A stretch of 64,000 nucleotides of DNA from Actinophytocola sp050699935 (lineage in GTDB: Bacteria > Actinomycetota > Actinomycetes > Mycobacteriales > Pseudonocardiaceae), in NCBI RefSeq assembly GCF_050699935.1, contig NZ_JBOHGB010000005.1, positions 1 through 64,000 on the forward strand, in the 5' to 3' direction. The notes under the pieces are model-generated. The model was given only the letters and a program-made list of their open reading frames with translations, searched no databases and was not told the DNA's origin. Both the position numbers and the translations under genes were made by a program. This document shows, piece by piece, positions 1-14,780 of the stretch (position 1 is its first letter; each line of letters begins with the position of its first letter).

Positions 1-2294
1 GCCTCGGCCCGGGCCCGCGCCAGGGCGCCCAGGTCGGGTTCGCCGGCCGCGACCTCACCGCCTAGCAACGACAACGCCGCGTCCAGCCGGCCGGCGGCGG
101 CGTGCGCCCGCGCGTCGAGCAGGTCCACCCGAGCCACCACGCGCACCCGCTCCCGGTCGGCGTGCAGGTACGCGGACGGCTCACCCGGCGGCCGGTCGGG
201 TTCGAGCACCCGGCGCACCTCGGCCAGGGCCGTACGCAACAGGGTGCGACCACGGCCCGGCTCGCGTCCCGGCCACAACGCCTCCACCAGCTCGTCCCGG
301 CGGATCCCACCGGGCCCGGCCGCCGCCAGCGCGAGCAGTGCCTCCCGTGCCTTGCGGCTGCGCCACCGCTCCGTCGACAGGGTCCGGTCGGGCAGCTCGA
401 TCGCGACCTCGCCGACCAGCCGTACCCGCAGCTCGCGCGCCGCACCGGCGAGACCGGGCGCGAACCGCCGCGCCTGCGCCTCCAGCAGCGCGAAACCCTG
501 CCGGCGCAGCGCGGAAACCTCGGCACCCGCCCGCTCGGCCCCCGCGGCGTCGGCGCGTGACCTGGCCACGGACAGCCGGATCAGGGCCGCCTGCAGCCGG
601 CTCGCCGCGTCCTGCCGGCCGACGACCCGGCGCAGCGTGTCGGCGACGGCCGCCGCCTCGTCCACCCGGCCCGCGGCGAGCAGGAACCAGGCATGGACTC
701 CCGCCGCGGCCAACAGCTCGAGCCCGCCACGGCTGACCGCGTCGTGGTACGCCCGCTGAGCCAGCGTCGCCGCGGGACTGCCCGGCACCGCTCGCCCGGC
801 TTCCCACAACGCGACCCGAACCCGCAACGCCTGCCCGACGGAGGGGCCGAGGTCCGTACCGGTCCCGGCCCGCTCTCCGGCCGCCCGGGCCGCGGCGAGG
901 TCACCCCGCTCCAGCGCGCACTCGCCCAGCACCCAGTTGGCGAGCGCCGAGCCGCGCCGGGCCGCACCGGCCGCCGCCTCGGCACCCGAGAGGTCACCGA
1001 GCCACAGCCGGACCAGACCCAGCCAGGAGTCCACGGACCTGGCCAGCTCCGGGTGGCTCGCCAGGCGCCGGGCCGCGGCCAGCTCGCCGGCCGCGGCCTC
1101 CAGCTCCCCGCTGTGCGCCAAGGCGGAGCCGAGCGCGAACCGGGCCGCGGCCTGCTCGTGCGACGTGCCCGCCTGACCCAGTGCCCGCTCGGCGTAGGCG
1201 ATCGCCGAGCCGAGGTCGACGGTCGCCGCCACCGCCGACAACGCCGGCGGCAGCGACCGGCGCAACGCCGCGGGCAGCCGGTACAGCCGGGGACGGACCC
1301 ACGACACCGGCAGCCGGCCCACCGCCCCGGCGAGCACCTCGGTCGCCCGCTCCGGCCGGCCGGCGTCGAGCAGGAGGTCCACGGCGGTCGCCGGGTCGTC
1401 GTCGGCCAGCGCGTCGGCCAGTGCCACCCTGGTCGCCGGCGTGGCCGAGGCGCCGGCCGCCAGCCACGCCGACTGGGCGGGCTCGGCGAGCCGGACCAGC
1501 TCGCCTTCCCGCTGTACCAACGGAGTCCGCTCGACCAGCCGGGCCGGTGCGTCCGGCCAGCCGAGCCGGGCGAACGCCGCCGCGGGCACCGCGGGGGCGA
1601 GAGCGAGCACGTCCAGCGCGGCCCGGCAGCCCGGATCGTCGGCCAGCACGGCGTGCAGTGCCTCGGTCAACGCCGGGGGGACGGCCGCGCCGGTCCCCAC
1701 GCCCTGGGCCGCGGCGACCGCGACCGCCGCCGGCCAGCCACCCGTGGCCGCGTGCACCGCCCGCGCGTGCTCGGGACCGAGCAGCCCACCGATCTCGTCG
1801 ACGGTGAACGCGAGCGTCGCGGCGTCCACCAGCTGGGTCGCGGTGCCCAGCCGGCCGACCAGGCCGGCCGGACGGTCCCGGGCGCAGACGACGACCGAGC
1901 TGCCGGCGTCCAGCAGCGGGACGGTCTCGGCGAGCCAGCGTGCCAGCTCGGCCGGGTCGGCACGGTCGGCGTCGTCGAGTACGAGCAGGAACGGCTGCCC
2001 GGCCAGGGCTTCCAGCAGCGACTCGGCGAGCACGGCCGGATCGGCCGCCGGCGCGGGTGGGTCCGCCGCACACTGCAGGCGGGCCTGCGTGACCAGGGCG
2101 CCGGCCGTGGTCCCCGGGGCCGGCGGACGCAACCACACCGCGCGGGTTCCGTCCGGCACGGCGTCGGCCAGCTGCGCGGCCAGGACCGTCTTGCCCCCAC
2201 CGGCGGGCGCGGTCAGCACCACGCACGGCGCCCGGCACGCGGTCAGCAGCCGGGGTCGGCGCAGTGCGGAGGAAAACCTCGGACGCCGCGCCAC
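1..2294 (-). CDS. MalT-like ATPase / winged-helix / BTAD transcriptional regulator (C-terminus cut by window edge)
   Basis: Probable cytoplasmic transcriptional activator joining a STAND-type ATPase to a SARP-like DNA-binding module. The frame is open from a GTG at 2294 to the left edge (764 residues visible). Residues 29-36 are a P-loop (APAGGGKT) and a hydrophobic LLVLDDAD forms Walker B further on. An alanine/leucine-rich helical stretch (TPR-like) fills the middle. From about residue 620 a winged-helix (VRLVGEVAIEL, then TERWRSRKAREALLALA and WPGREPGRGRTLLRTALAEVRR) leads into a BTAD region truncated at base 1. GTG was chosen because a TATCCT -10 box ends exactly seven bases upstream (leaderless start) and the next residues lead straight into the P-loop. 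The gene is divergent from the kinase at 2312. The regulated genes are unknown. Confidence 0.85.
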   Translation of the reverse strand, partial: MARRPRFSSALRRPRLLTACRAPCVVLTAPAGGGKTVLAAQLADAVPDGTRAVWLRPPAPGTTAGALVTQARLQCAADPPAPAADPAVLAESLLEALAGQPFLLVLDDADRADPAELARWLAETVPLLDAGSSVVVCARDRPAGLVGRLGTATQLVDAATLAFTVDEIGGLLGPEHARAVHAATGGWPAAVAVAAAQGVGTGAAVPPALTEALHAVLADDPGCRAALDVLALAPAVPAAAFARLGWPDAPARLVERTPLVQREGELVRLAEPAQSAWLAAGASATPATRVALADALADDDPATAVDLLLDAGRPERATEVLAGAVGRLPVSWVRPRLYRLPAALRRSLPPALSAVAATVDLGSAIAYAERALGQAGTSHEQAAARFALGSALAHSGELEAAAGELAAARRLASHPELARSVDSWLGLVRLWLGDLSGAEAAAGAARRGSALANWVLGECALERGDLAAARAAGERAGTGTDLGPSVGQALRVRVALWEAGRAVPGSPAATLAQRAYHDAVSRGGLELLAAAGVHAWFLLAAGRVDEAAAVADTLRRVVGRQDAASRLQAALIRLSVARSRADAAGAERAGAEVSALRRQGFALLEAQARRFAPGLAGAARELRVRLVGEVAIELPDRTLSTERWRSRKAREALLALAAAGPGGIRRDELVEALWPGREPGRGRTLLRTALAEVRRVLEPDRPPGEPSAYLHADRERVRVVARVDLLDARAHAAAGRLDAALSLLGGEVAAGEPDLGALARARAE

Positions 2295-2311
2295 CCGCCT
2301 AGGATATCCCG
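2295..2311. promoter_or_regulatory. Overlapping divergent leaderless promoters
   Basis: The 17 bases between two divergent GTG starts hold two antiparallel -10 boxes: TAGGAT at 2300-2305 on + and TATCCT at 2306-2301 on -. Each ends seven bases before its own start codon, the geometry of actinobacterial leaderless transcripts. No Shine-Dalgarno sequence fits between the starts. Promoter activity is inferred. Confidence 0.65.
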
Positions 2312-3640
2312 GTGGTCGCACTGGATCTGACCGGTCGCACGCTCGCCGGCTACCGGGTCGGCACGCTGCTCGGCCACGGGGCGTACGGCTGGGTGTTCCA
2401 GGCTCACCAGCTCTCGCTGGACCGTCCCGTGGCGCTGAAGGTGCTCGACCCGGCGGTGGCCCGCAACCCCGACGCCGCCCGCCGGTTCGACCGCGAAGGG
2501 CGCAGCGCGGCGGCTCTGGACCACCCGGCGATCGTCGACGTCTACCACGCCGGCGAGTCCGACGGGTTCCACTTCCTGGCCATGCGGATCATCGACGGGG
2601 TCGCGCTCGACCGGATGCTCGCCCGAGGTCCACTGTCCACTCCCGAGCTGCTCGCGCTGCTGCACCGGATCGGCCCCGCGCTGGACCACGCGCATGCCAG
2701 GGGCGTGATCCATCGTGACGTCAAACCGGCGAACATCCTGCTGGAACAAGGTGATCCGGGGCGGGCCTGGCTCGGCGACTTCGGCATCGCGGTGTCGGTC
2801 CGGCTGCCGGGCGCGACGACCACGGCGACGATCGGCACGCCCCACTACATGGCTCCGGAGCAGGCCGGGGCGGGGCGGGTCGGGCCGGCCGCCGACCAGT
2901 ACTCGCTGGCGTGCGTGGCGTACCAGGCGATCACCGGGCGGTGTCCGTTCGCCGGTGACGACATGTTCGCGGTGCTGCTGGCGCACCAGGCCGAGCCGCC
3001 CCCGCCGACCGGCTCGCCGGCGCTGGACGCGGTGCTGGGCAAGGCGATGGCGAAGCAGCCGGACGCTCGCTATCGGACGGTGACCGAGTTCGTGGCCGCC
3101 CTGGACGCAGCGCTGCGTCCGGCCCGGTCGACGGTCCGGCTGGCCGGCGCCCCGCCGCGGCGGGCTCGGGGACGTGGCCGGTGGGTGGCGGGTGTCGGTG
3201 CCGTCGCCCTCGTGGCCGCGGGTGGCGTGACCGCCGCCGTGTTCCTGCCCGACGGGACCCAGCCGACCGGTGGGGAGGCGCCGCCCGGCTGGGTCGCCGT
3301 CGACGGTCCCGGGTCGGTGCGCTACACGGTGCCGCCGGACTGGGACAAGGCCGACGCCGGGCCGGTGTACCGGTTCACGGCGTCCGGTCAGCAGCGGCTG
3401 ACGGTGGGCAGCGAGACACCGGTGGCGGCGGACCCGAAAGCCGACCTGACGCGGCTGTTCTCCTGCGCGGACGAACCGCGCGAGCACACCGTGCCGGCCG
3501 GCACCGCGGCATCCTGCACGGCGGACGGAACACGCATGACGGTCGTCGTCGCCGAGGCGACCGCGGTGCGGTTCGTGTTCACCGACCAGGTCTCCCCGGC
3601 GGACAGCGACACGATCCTGACCAGCCTCACCTTCGGCTGA
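2312..3640 (+). CDS. Membrane-anchored Ser/Thr protein kinase
   Basis: Hanks-type protein kinase of 442 residues in the PknB-like actinobacterial class. The N-terminal kinase domain (about 10-270) has a glycine loop GHGAYGWV, lysine 43 (ALKVLD), the catalytic HRDVKPAN at 134-141, the metal-binding DFG at 156-158 and an APE box. A basic juxtamembrane stretch is followed by one membrane helix (about 290-312), so the kinase faces the cytosol. The roughly 125-residue outer part is not made of PASTA repeats; it resembles the small non-repeat sensor domains of other actinobacterial kinases, with one cysteine pair. GTG start, leaderless promoter just upstream. It may phosphorylate the divergent regulator or the following VWA protein, but only proximity suggests this. 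Confidence 0.92.
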   Translation: MVALDLTGRTLAGYRVGTLLGHGAYGWVFQAHQLSLDRPVALKVLDPAVARNPDAARRFDREGRSAAALDHPAIVDVYHAGESDGFHFLAMRIIDGVALDRMLARGPLSTPELLALLHRIGPALDHAHARGVIHRDVKPANILLEQGDPGRAWLGDFGIAVSVRLPGATTTATIGTPHYMAPEQAGAGRVGPAADQYSLACVAYQAITGRCPFAGDDMFAVLLAHQAEPPPPTGSPALDAVLGKAMAKQPDARYRTVTEFVAALDAALRPARSTVRLAGAPPRRARGRGRWVAGVGAVALVAAGGVTAAVFLPDGTQPTGGEAPPGWVAVDGPGSVRYTVPPDWDKADAGPVYRFTASGQQRLTVGSETPVAADPKADLTRLFSCADEPREHTVPAGTAASCTADGTRMTVVVAEATAVRFVFTDQVSPADSDTILTSLTFG

Positions 3641-3803
3641 GCCCGCGTACTCGGCCTCCCAGCGGTCTGTGCGGGGAAGTTTCGCATCGAATCGACCTGA
3701 CTTCTGGTTCGATGATGAGCGACCCGGTGAACGGTCCGGCGGCGCGGTGGTCGATCTCGTCGCGGGCCGCACTACCTCGTCCGTGTCACGGAGGATGGTG
3801 GCG

Positions 3804-5522
3804 ATGGGGCGTCATTCGTCGACCACTCGGCCTGGCGGTCGACCCGGTGCTCGGCACGGTGTCCGGCCGCCCGTGATCGCGCTCGGCGTGTTGCTCGTCG
3901 TCGCCCTGGTCGGGTGGTTCGCCTTCGACTTCCTTCGTGACCGGCTGCAGGCCTCGGACTGTGACTCGACGACGCGTGTCGCGGTGGTGGCCGCTCCGGA
4001 CATCGCGCCCGCCGTCGCGCAGGTGGGGCGGCGCGTGTCCGAACAGGCTGACGCGGGGTGCTACCGGGTCAGCGTGGCGGCTCGCGAGTCCGCGGCGGTC
4101 GCGGAGTCGCTGGTGGTGTCGGACGGCACGGAGCGGCCGGACGTGTGGGTGCCCGAGTCGACCATGTGGCTGCGGCGCGCGCAGGACGCGGGGGCGTGGA
4201 ACACGCCGGTGCAGGGGACGTCGATCGCGACCTCGCCGGTGGTGCTGGCGCTGACCGAGGACGCCGCGAACCGGTTGGGGTGGCCGCGGCGCACGCTCGA
4301 CTGGTCGCAGGTGATCGGGCCGTCCGCGACCCGGCTCACGATCGGCATCGCCGATCCGGCACGCGACCCGACCGGAGCGGCCGCGCTGCTGGGGGTGGAC
4401 GAGCTGGTCGCGGGCGCGGACGATCCGGGTGCGGCCAAGGTGGCGGCGTTGCGCAGGTTGTCGGCGAACACGGTGTCGGCGGCGTCGGACCTGTTCACCC
4501 GGCTGCCGGGCACACTCACCGCCGCCGAACCGTTGGACGGGTTCCCCACCTCGGAGAACGCGGTGCTGCGGCACAACGCGCGGCAGAGCCAGTCGTCGCT
4601 CGTCGCGGCGTACGCCGACCCGGCGGTGCCGGCGTTGGACTATCCGTTCGTGGTGTTGCCGCGGGCGCCGGACGCGACCCGGGACGCCGCCGAGCGTTTC
4701 CTGGGCACCTTGACCGGCCGGGACAGCGCGTCGGTGTTCGCCGACGCCGGCTTCCGTACGCCGGAGGGGACCGTCCTTCGGGACCGGTCCGGCGATCGGC
4801 GCAGCTCCGCGCTGGCGAGGCGCCCGCAGCCGTGGCCCGGCGGGATCGACGAGACGCTGAACTCGTGGGCCGCGGTGAACCTGAGCGGGCGGCTGCAGGT
4901 GCTGCTGGACGTGTCCGGGTCGATGAACGAGCCGGTGCCGGGCACCGCACGGACCCGGATGGCGGTCACCGTCGACGCGGCCACCCGCGGTATCGGCCTG
5001 TTCAAACCGACGACCAAGCTCGGCCTGTGGCTGTTCTCCACCCGAATAGACGGCGAACGCGACTACCGGCAGCTGCTGCCGGTGCGCACGGTCAGCGAGC
5101 AGCTGGCCGCCGGCGCGCTGGACACGCTCCGCTCGGTGCAGGCACTGCCCAGCGGCAACACGGCCCTCTACGACACGGTGCTCGCCGCCTACCGTGACGC
5201 CCACCGGCACTGGGAGCCCGGCCGGATCAACACCGTGGTCGTGCTGACCGACGGCCAGGACGACAACGCCAGCGACATCACCCGTCGCCAGCTGCTGGCC
5301 GAGTTGGGGAAGCTGCGGGACCCTCGCCGCCCCCTGGCGATCGTCGGCATCGGCATCGGACCGGACGCCGACCGGGCCGAGCTGACCGCCATCGCCAAGG
5401 CGACCGGCGGGCAGGCGTTCACCGCGCCGAACCCCGCCCGCATCGGCGAGGTGTTCTACGCGGCGCTGTCCCGCATGCTCTGCCAGCCCCCGGCCTGCGA
5501 TCCGCCCTCCGGCGGAGGCTGA
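3804..5522 (+). CDS. Anchored substrate-binding-like / von Willebrand factor A domain protein
   Basis: 572-residue exported protein. A basic N-terminus and one hydrophobic helix (about residues 15-40) act as signal anchor. Residues of about 50-330 look like a periplasmic solute-binding fold (bacterial extracellular solute-binding family 11 type). The C-terminal 200 residues are a VWA domain with an intact MIDAS motif DVSGSMN starting at residue 369, a later SGNT and a TDGQDD. The family is common in actinobacteria and presumably binds a ligand or partner outside the membrane in a metal-dependent way. ATG at 3804 was chosen because ACGGAGG at 3788-3794 sits nine bases upstream; the upstream ATG at 3795 directly abuts that site. 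It follows the kinase gene by 163 bp and may be its functional neighbour. Confidence 0.85.
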   Translation: MGRHSSTTRPGGRPGARHGVRPPVIALGVLLVVALVGWFAFDFLRDRLQASDCDSTTRVAVVAAPDIAPAVAQVGRRVSEQADAGCYRVSVAARESAAVAESLVVSDGTERPDVWVPESTMWLRRAQDAGAWNTPVQGTSIATSPVVLALTEDAANRLGWPRRTLDWSQVIGPSATRLTIGIADPARDPTGAAALLGVDELVAGADDPGAAKVAALRRLSANTVSAASDLFTRLPGTLTAAEPLDGFPTSENAVLRHNARQSQSSLVAAYADPAVPALDYPFVVLPRAPDATRDAAERFLGTLTGRDSASVFADAGFRTPEGTVLRDRSGDRRSSALARRPQPWPGGIDETLNSWAAVNLSGRLQVLLDVSGSMNEPVPGTARTRMAVTVDAATRGIGLFKPTTKLGLWLFSTRIDGERDYRQLLPVRTVSEQLAAGALDTLRSVQALPSGNTALYDTVLAAYRDAHRHWEPGRINTVVVLTDGQDDNASDITRRQLLAELGKLRDPRRPLAIVGIGIGPDADRAELTAIAKATGGQAFTAPNPARIGEVFYAALSRMLCQPPACDPPSGGG

Positions 5523-5573
5523 GCCCGGAACCGAGCCCGAGGCCGAACGGTCGAGGCGGCGTCCGGGTCCCGG

Positions 5574-5975
5574 TCAGAACTCGTCGGACTTGGTGAGCTC
5601 GCGTTCGAGGGCGTCGGCGCGGGCGACGAGGAGACTGAGCGGGCGTTCGAACTCCTCGCGGACGCTCAGGTCCGCCAGCGGCACGGTGTGCTTGAGCAGC
5701 GCGACGCCGTCCACGACCGCCGCGCCACCGACGAGCGAGGCGCCGGCGAGCTCGAGCAGACGCCACGGGTCGATCTCGTCGGCACGGCCCACCGCCGAGG
5801 AGATCTCGACCCACGCCACGCCGTCGGCGTCGTCGTCGGCGGACACGTGATGGACCGTCACCTGCTGGGTGCGGCCCTCTTCCGCGTCGAGCCGAAAGCG
5901 CAGCCAGCCGTCCGTCTCCTCCAGCACTTCGTACCGGGTACGGACGTAGTTGATCACGTCGATCCAGGTGGTCAC
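5574..5975 (-). CDS. Small acidic conserved protein next to the single-chain carboxylase
   Basis: 133-residue soluble protein of unknown function. It starts TTWIDVINYVRTRYEVLEE, carries an acidic patch (DDDADG) and a helical C-terminal half rich in leucine and arginine, with no signal peptide or membrane helix. Overall shape (alpha-beta N-terminus, helical tail) is reminiscent of YbjN or secretion-chaperone-like folds, but this is only an impression. GTG at 5975 was chosen over the upstream ATG at 6020 because AAAGGG lies at the right distance and the protein-like sequence begins there. The gene lies 98 bp downstream of the carboxylase gene on the same strand, so it could be cotranscribed with it. 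Confidence 0.7.
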   Translation of the reverse strand: MTTWIDVINYVRTRYEVLEETDGWLRFRLDAEEGRTQQVTVHHVSADDDADGVAWVEISSAVGRADEIDPWRLLELAGASLVGGAAVVDGVALLKHTVPLADLSVREEFERPLSLLVARADALERELTKSDEF

Positions 5976-6073
5976 CCTCGTTGCCCTTTCGCCAGCCGGC
6001 CGCCACGCAGCGTTGAGCATCTCACGGGCGTCCCCGCGACGGCCGCAGGGCTGCCTCGGTGAGGCGGCCGGGG

Positions 6074-11563
<5,490 letters not shown>

Positions 11564-11789
11564 CCGACCGAGCCCTCCCGTCGACCAACGATGCGCGCCG
11601 CGAAACGGCGCCACCTGACAGTCTTCACCCTGCCGCCCGCCGGCCGGCGCCGTCACGTCCGTGACACGACGCAGGCTCGATGCGGACACCAGCCCGAATC
11701 CTCTCAAGCTCATCCGGCCGGCACCGACAAGGCCGCCTACCCGGGTGGCGGCGCGCCCCGGTGACCGAGCGCGCCGGCCACCCGACCCG

Positions 11790-12032
11790 ACCCACCGGGC
11801 GCCAGCGGTAGTCGGGGTTGGCGAAGTCGAACCGGCAGCCGGCGTCCCACTCGCTGCGCTGGTTGCCGTGACGAGGCAGCCGCCGACCCGGCCGTAGTAG
11901 GCGTACTGGCCGGCGTCGTTGAGCAGGTGCGAGGCCCTGGGTGTGGCTGGGCTCCGGCGGCGACTTCTCGAGCGTGCGGTTGACGAATAGCGCGCTCAGG
12001 TCCGAGTAGCCGGACAGAGTTACGAGTGGCAC
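11790..12032 (-). pseudogene. Remnant of a flavodoxin-family NAD(P)H-dependent oxidoreductase
   Basis: Three short stretches in the order expected for a flavodoxin-type NADPH-FMN reductase survive in different frames with the intervening protein deleted. They are an N-terminal FMN-binding start (SALFVNRTLEKSPPEPSHTQGL), a middle piece (LLNDAGQYAYYGRVGGCLVT) and a C-terminal end (HGNQRSEWDAGCRFDFANPDYR). The whole spans about 240 bp where a working gene needs about 600. The GTG at 12032 marks the approximate original start. No functional product is expected. The fragment between 11564 and 11790 holds no other recognisable gene. Confidence 0.75.
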
Positions 12033-12060
12033 CTTTTCAGATGTCTGCGGTTGCGGTGCC

Positions 12061-12933
12061 TCACGCGCTCGTGCGGATCTCCTTGCGCGGCGGTGGGGCA
12101 TCGAGCTGGACCGCGGCGTCGCGGGCGCGGGCGAGCTGGGCCACCCCGAAGCCGCTGAGCAGGGCGCAGGCGGCGGCGAGGCCGATCTCGACGGGCGTGG
12201 TGGCGACGTGCTCGCCCAGCAGCGCGACCCCGATGGTGGTCGCGGTGGCGGGGTTCACGAGGTTGGTCACCGCCAGTGGCGCGGCGAGCCCGTTGCGGTA
12301 CGAGCGCTGGGTGAGCACGGTCGCGACGATCGCGAGGACGGCGACGGAGACGACGGCGACGATCATGATGGGGCGCAGGAGAGCCGCCATGCCGGTGTCG
12401 CCCACGGTCACCACGACGGTCTTGCACAGGGCCGAGCAGACCGCGTACGCCGCGCCGCCCGCGACGGCCTCCCACAGGGTCGACGCCCCCGGCCGCCGGC
12501 CTCGCAGCGCCAGGACGGTGACGAGGACGACCGCGGCGGCGAGCAGTGTGACGAGCTCACCGGAGGCGAGCGTCCCGCCGGTGCCCGCCGTGGTGACGAT
12601 CAGCGTGAGCCCGGCCAGGCCGACCACCGTGTTGGTCATGCCGCTCAGCTCGAGCCGGGTCATCCGCCGTCGCGCCGTCACCGCCGCGAACGGCACGGCG
12701 ATGACGAGGGTGAGCACGCCGAGTGGCTGGATCAGGGAGAGCGGGCCGAAACCCAGAGACGTGACGTGCAGCGCGGCGCCGAGACCGTTGAGGCCGAGCG
12801 CCAGCCACAGCAGCGGCAGGCGGATGAGCTCCGGCACGGTGAGATGGGCGTGGCGGGCCTGGATGAGCGCCGCGGTCGCGTAGACGATGGCGACGGCCAC
12901 GCACAACGCGACGGTGATGATCAGGTTGGTCAC
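12061..12933 (-). CDS. DMT/EamA-like multi-pass membrane protein (NIPA-type)
   Basis: 290-residue integral membrane protein with eight to nine hydrophobic helices, starting NLIITVALCVAVAIVYATAALIQARHA. The pattern LQPLG-like (SLIQPLGVLTLVIAVPF) and a second NLVNPATATTIGVALLGE match the DMT superfamily branch that includes NIPA-like magnesium transporters and EamA-type exporters. Substrate unknown. The start is a GTG at 12933 with no strong Shine-Dalgarno sequence. The C-terminal tail is charged and cytosolic (PPPRKEIRTSA). It stands alone: the gene downstream is a pseudogene and the one upstream ends 336 bp away. Confidence 0.8.
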   Translation of the reverse strand: MTNLIITVALCVAVAIVYATAALIQARHAHLTVPELIRLPLLWLALGLNGLGAALHVTSLGFGPLSLIQPLGVLTLVIAVPFAAVTARRRMTRLELSGMTNTVVGLAGLTLIVTTAGTGGTLASGELVTLLAAAVVLVTVLALRGRRPGASTLWEAVAGGAAYAVCSALCKTVVVTVGDTGMAALLRPIMIVAVVSVAVLAIVATVLTQRSYRNGLAAPLAVTNLVNPATATTIGVALLGEHVATTPVEIGLAAACALLSGFGVAQLARARDAAVQLDAPPPRKEIRTSA

Positions 12934-13138
12934 GGGAGGCGGTCGCTCAATCTCTCGGTTCGCCCGACAGGACGGGTGTGGTCCGTCCTCGTTCGGACGT
13001 GCCGAGGGCCTGTCGCGATGTACCGGCCCTACTCGCAGGGTAGCCGCCGGGCGGCGATCGCGAGAACGAATCAGTCCGGCGAGGTGGTCAGGGCGGCTGT
13101 TCCCAGCCGCGGATGAACCCGGTGTTCTGACGGCCGCG

Positions 13139-13152
13139 GCGGAACGTTCCGC
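13139..13152. promoter_or_regulatory. 14-bp perfect palindrome (GCGGAACGTTCCGC)
   Basis: A perfect inverted repeat in the 336-bp gap between the DMT-like gene and the anchored protein gene, about 205 bp upstream of the DMT-like start. Its 12-bp core CGGAACGTTCCG recurs at 16432-16443 upstream of another - strand gene, so it is a candidate operator. The rest of the gap (12934-13249) shows no gene. Confidence 0.35.
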
Positions 13153-13249
13153 TTACGCCGCCGGACGGGCGGGACGACACCATTCCCCACGTCGGAGTGC
13201 GCGGGTGGGTAGGATCTCGCCGAGGTCCAGACCCAAGTCCGGTGACCCC

Positions 13250-13268
13250 ACTGTCCATCGTGGACAGT
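13250..13268 (-). terminator. Stem-loop immediately after the stop of the 13270-14664 gene
   Basis: ACTGTCCA, a TCG loop and TGGACAGT form a perfect 8-bp hairpin one base past the TAG stop codon. There is no U-tract, as is common for actinobacterial terminators. It could also be a protein-binding site. Confidence 0.45.
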
Positions 13269-13269
13269 T

Positions 13270-14664
13270 CTAGCGTGCGGTCGCGTTCCACTTGGGAACG
13301 AAGTCTCCGTAGCCGGAGGCCCGGGTGTCGGCCACGTCCTGGGCGCGTCCGGTGGCGGTCGTGGAGAACGCGATGGCGTTGCCCTGCAGGCCGTCGCCGA
13401 AGATCTCCAGCCGGATCGTGCCCGGCCACCGGCCGGTCCGCAGGATCCGGACCAGGGTGTCGGTGGTCTTCCCGCCCTCGGCGTCGCCGCCCGGGCGTTC
13501 CACCACCGACAGCGCGTGCCTGTGGTAGCCGTCGAGATCCGTGCGGTACTGGTACGCGGCGGCGTAACCGGCCTGCCACAACGCCTTGATCAGCGGCAGG
13601 TTGTTCCGCAGCTGCCGGATGTCGGTGCTCTGCATCCAGTAGTCGAATCCAGGCTCGGGCGGCCTGATCGCCACCCGGGCGTCGGGTTGGAGGAGCCACC
13701 TGTCCCGGTCCTGAGCCAGCTCCACGACGTTGCTCAGCGCGTCGACTCCGTCCACCGACAGGTCGACGTTCCCGCCGTCGGCGTGCATCCAGTCGATCTC
13801 CGCGCCCGCGTCGATCACCGCGTCGGCGAAGCGGATGACACGTGACGGGTCCCCGCTGCCGTGTATCTCGAGATCGGGCGACCGGACGACGAGGTTCGGC
13901 GTCCGCGGAGCGGCGGCGTCGAGGAGCGTGCGCCACGTTGGCGCCACCTCCGAGGTACGGGCCACCTCCACCGAGATGTCCAGCTGGTCCGCGTCGAGCT
14001 CGGCCCGAAGGAGCGTGCCGTCCGAGCGCCGGATCGCCTGGGCGAGCGTGTCGAGCCGCTCCTGCGCGGTGCGGATCGATAGGTCGTCGATGGTGACCTC
14101 GGGGGCGTCCTCGTCGGGCCCGAGCTTCGGCAGGTGCACCCGCACGCGGCCCTCGAAGATGTCGAGGGTGTCGACTCCGGCGGCGGCCAGGCCGTCGACG
14201 AGTGCTCGCGCCGAGCCGAGCACGTCGCCGCCCTCGCGCAGTGTGATGTCGGCGGGGCCGGGCTCCAGCAAGGGGCCGACGTCGGCCGGGTCGAGGTGTT
14301 TGATCGTGTTGATGACCGCGGCCGTTGTCTCGTAGTCGTAGGTCAGGTTCGCCGCGATCTCCACCGTGCCGACCTTCGCCACCACGACGTCCGGTGCACG
14401 GTTCGTGTCCTCCGTGTCCTCGTCCAGAATCCACATGACCTGCTTCAGCGCGCGGCTGAACTCGGTGGTGGTGAGCCCCGCGTCGAACTCGACGAGATAG
14501 TGGGCCGGATCGGGCTCCACTGCGACGACACCGGCCACGGCCTCGACCCGCTCGCGCGCTGGCTCGTCGCTCGACCACCAGGCGATGCCGACGGCCACCA
14601 GGACGGCACCGACCACGAGCGCACCCCATGTCCGGCGGTGCCCCGGCTTCCCCTCCTCGGCCAC
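13270..14664 (-). CDS. Membrane-anchored protein of unknown function
   Basis: 464-residue protein with a short basic N-terminus and one hydrophobic anchor (WGALVVGAVLVAVGIAWW, about residues 12-30), so the remaining 430 residues lie outside the membrane. The outer part is acidic, lacks cysteine and looks like repeated alpha-beta units (for example VVAKVGTVEIAANLTYDYETTAAVINTIKHL). I recognise no catalytic motif. The GTG at 14664 is supported by a TAGCGT -10 box placed seven bases upstream (leaderless). A hairpin follows the stop codon, so the gene is probably monocistronic. Similar anchored orphans occur in actinomycetes without assigned function. Confidence 0.75.
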   Translation of the reverse strand: MAEEGKPGHRRTWGALVVGAVLVAVGIAWWSSDEPARERVEAVAGVVAVEPDPAHYLVEFDAGLTTTEFSRALKQVMWILDEDTEDTNRAPDVVVAKVGTVEIAANLTYDYETTAAVINTIKHLDPADVGPLLEPGPADITLREGGDVLGSARALVDGLAAAGVDTLDIFEGRVRVHLPKLGPDEDAPEVTIDDLSIRTAQERLDTLAQAIRRSDGTLLRAELDADQLDISVEVARTSEVAPTWRTLLDAAAPRTPNLVVRSPDLEIHGSGDPSRVIRFADAVIDAGAEIDWMHADGGNVDLSVDGVDALSNVVELAQDRDRWLLQPDARVAIRPPEPGFDYWMQSTDIRQLRNNLPLIKALWQAGYAAAYQYRTDLDGYHRHALSVVERPGGDAEGGKTTDTLVRILRTGRWPGTIRLEIFGDGLQGNAIAFSTTATGRAQDVADTRASGYGDFVPKWNATAR

Positions 14665-14676
14665 GGGCCCACGCTA
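14665..14676 (-). promoter_or_regulatory. Leaderless promoter -10 box
   Basis: TAGCGT at 14676-14671 on the - strand ends seven bases before the GTG start at 14664. No ribosome-binding site is present between them, and no clear -35 box was found. Confidence 0.5.
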
Positions 14677-14780
14677 ACAAGCACGGTGAGGTTCGGACGG
14701 CGTTTCGCCACGAACGTGGTGTGCGGCCACCAGCCGGCGCCGGGCCCCCCAGGTCCTCCCCGGCCGGCGGTGAGCGATGG

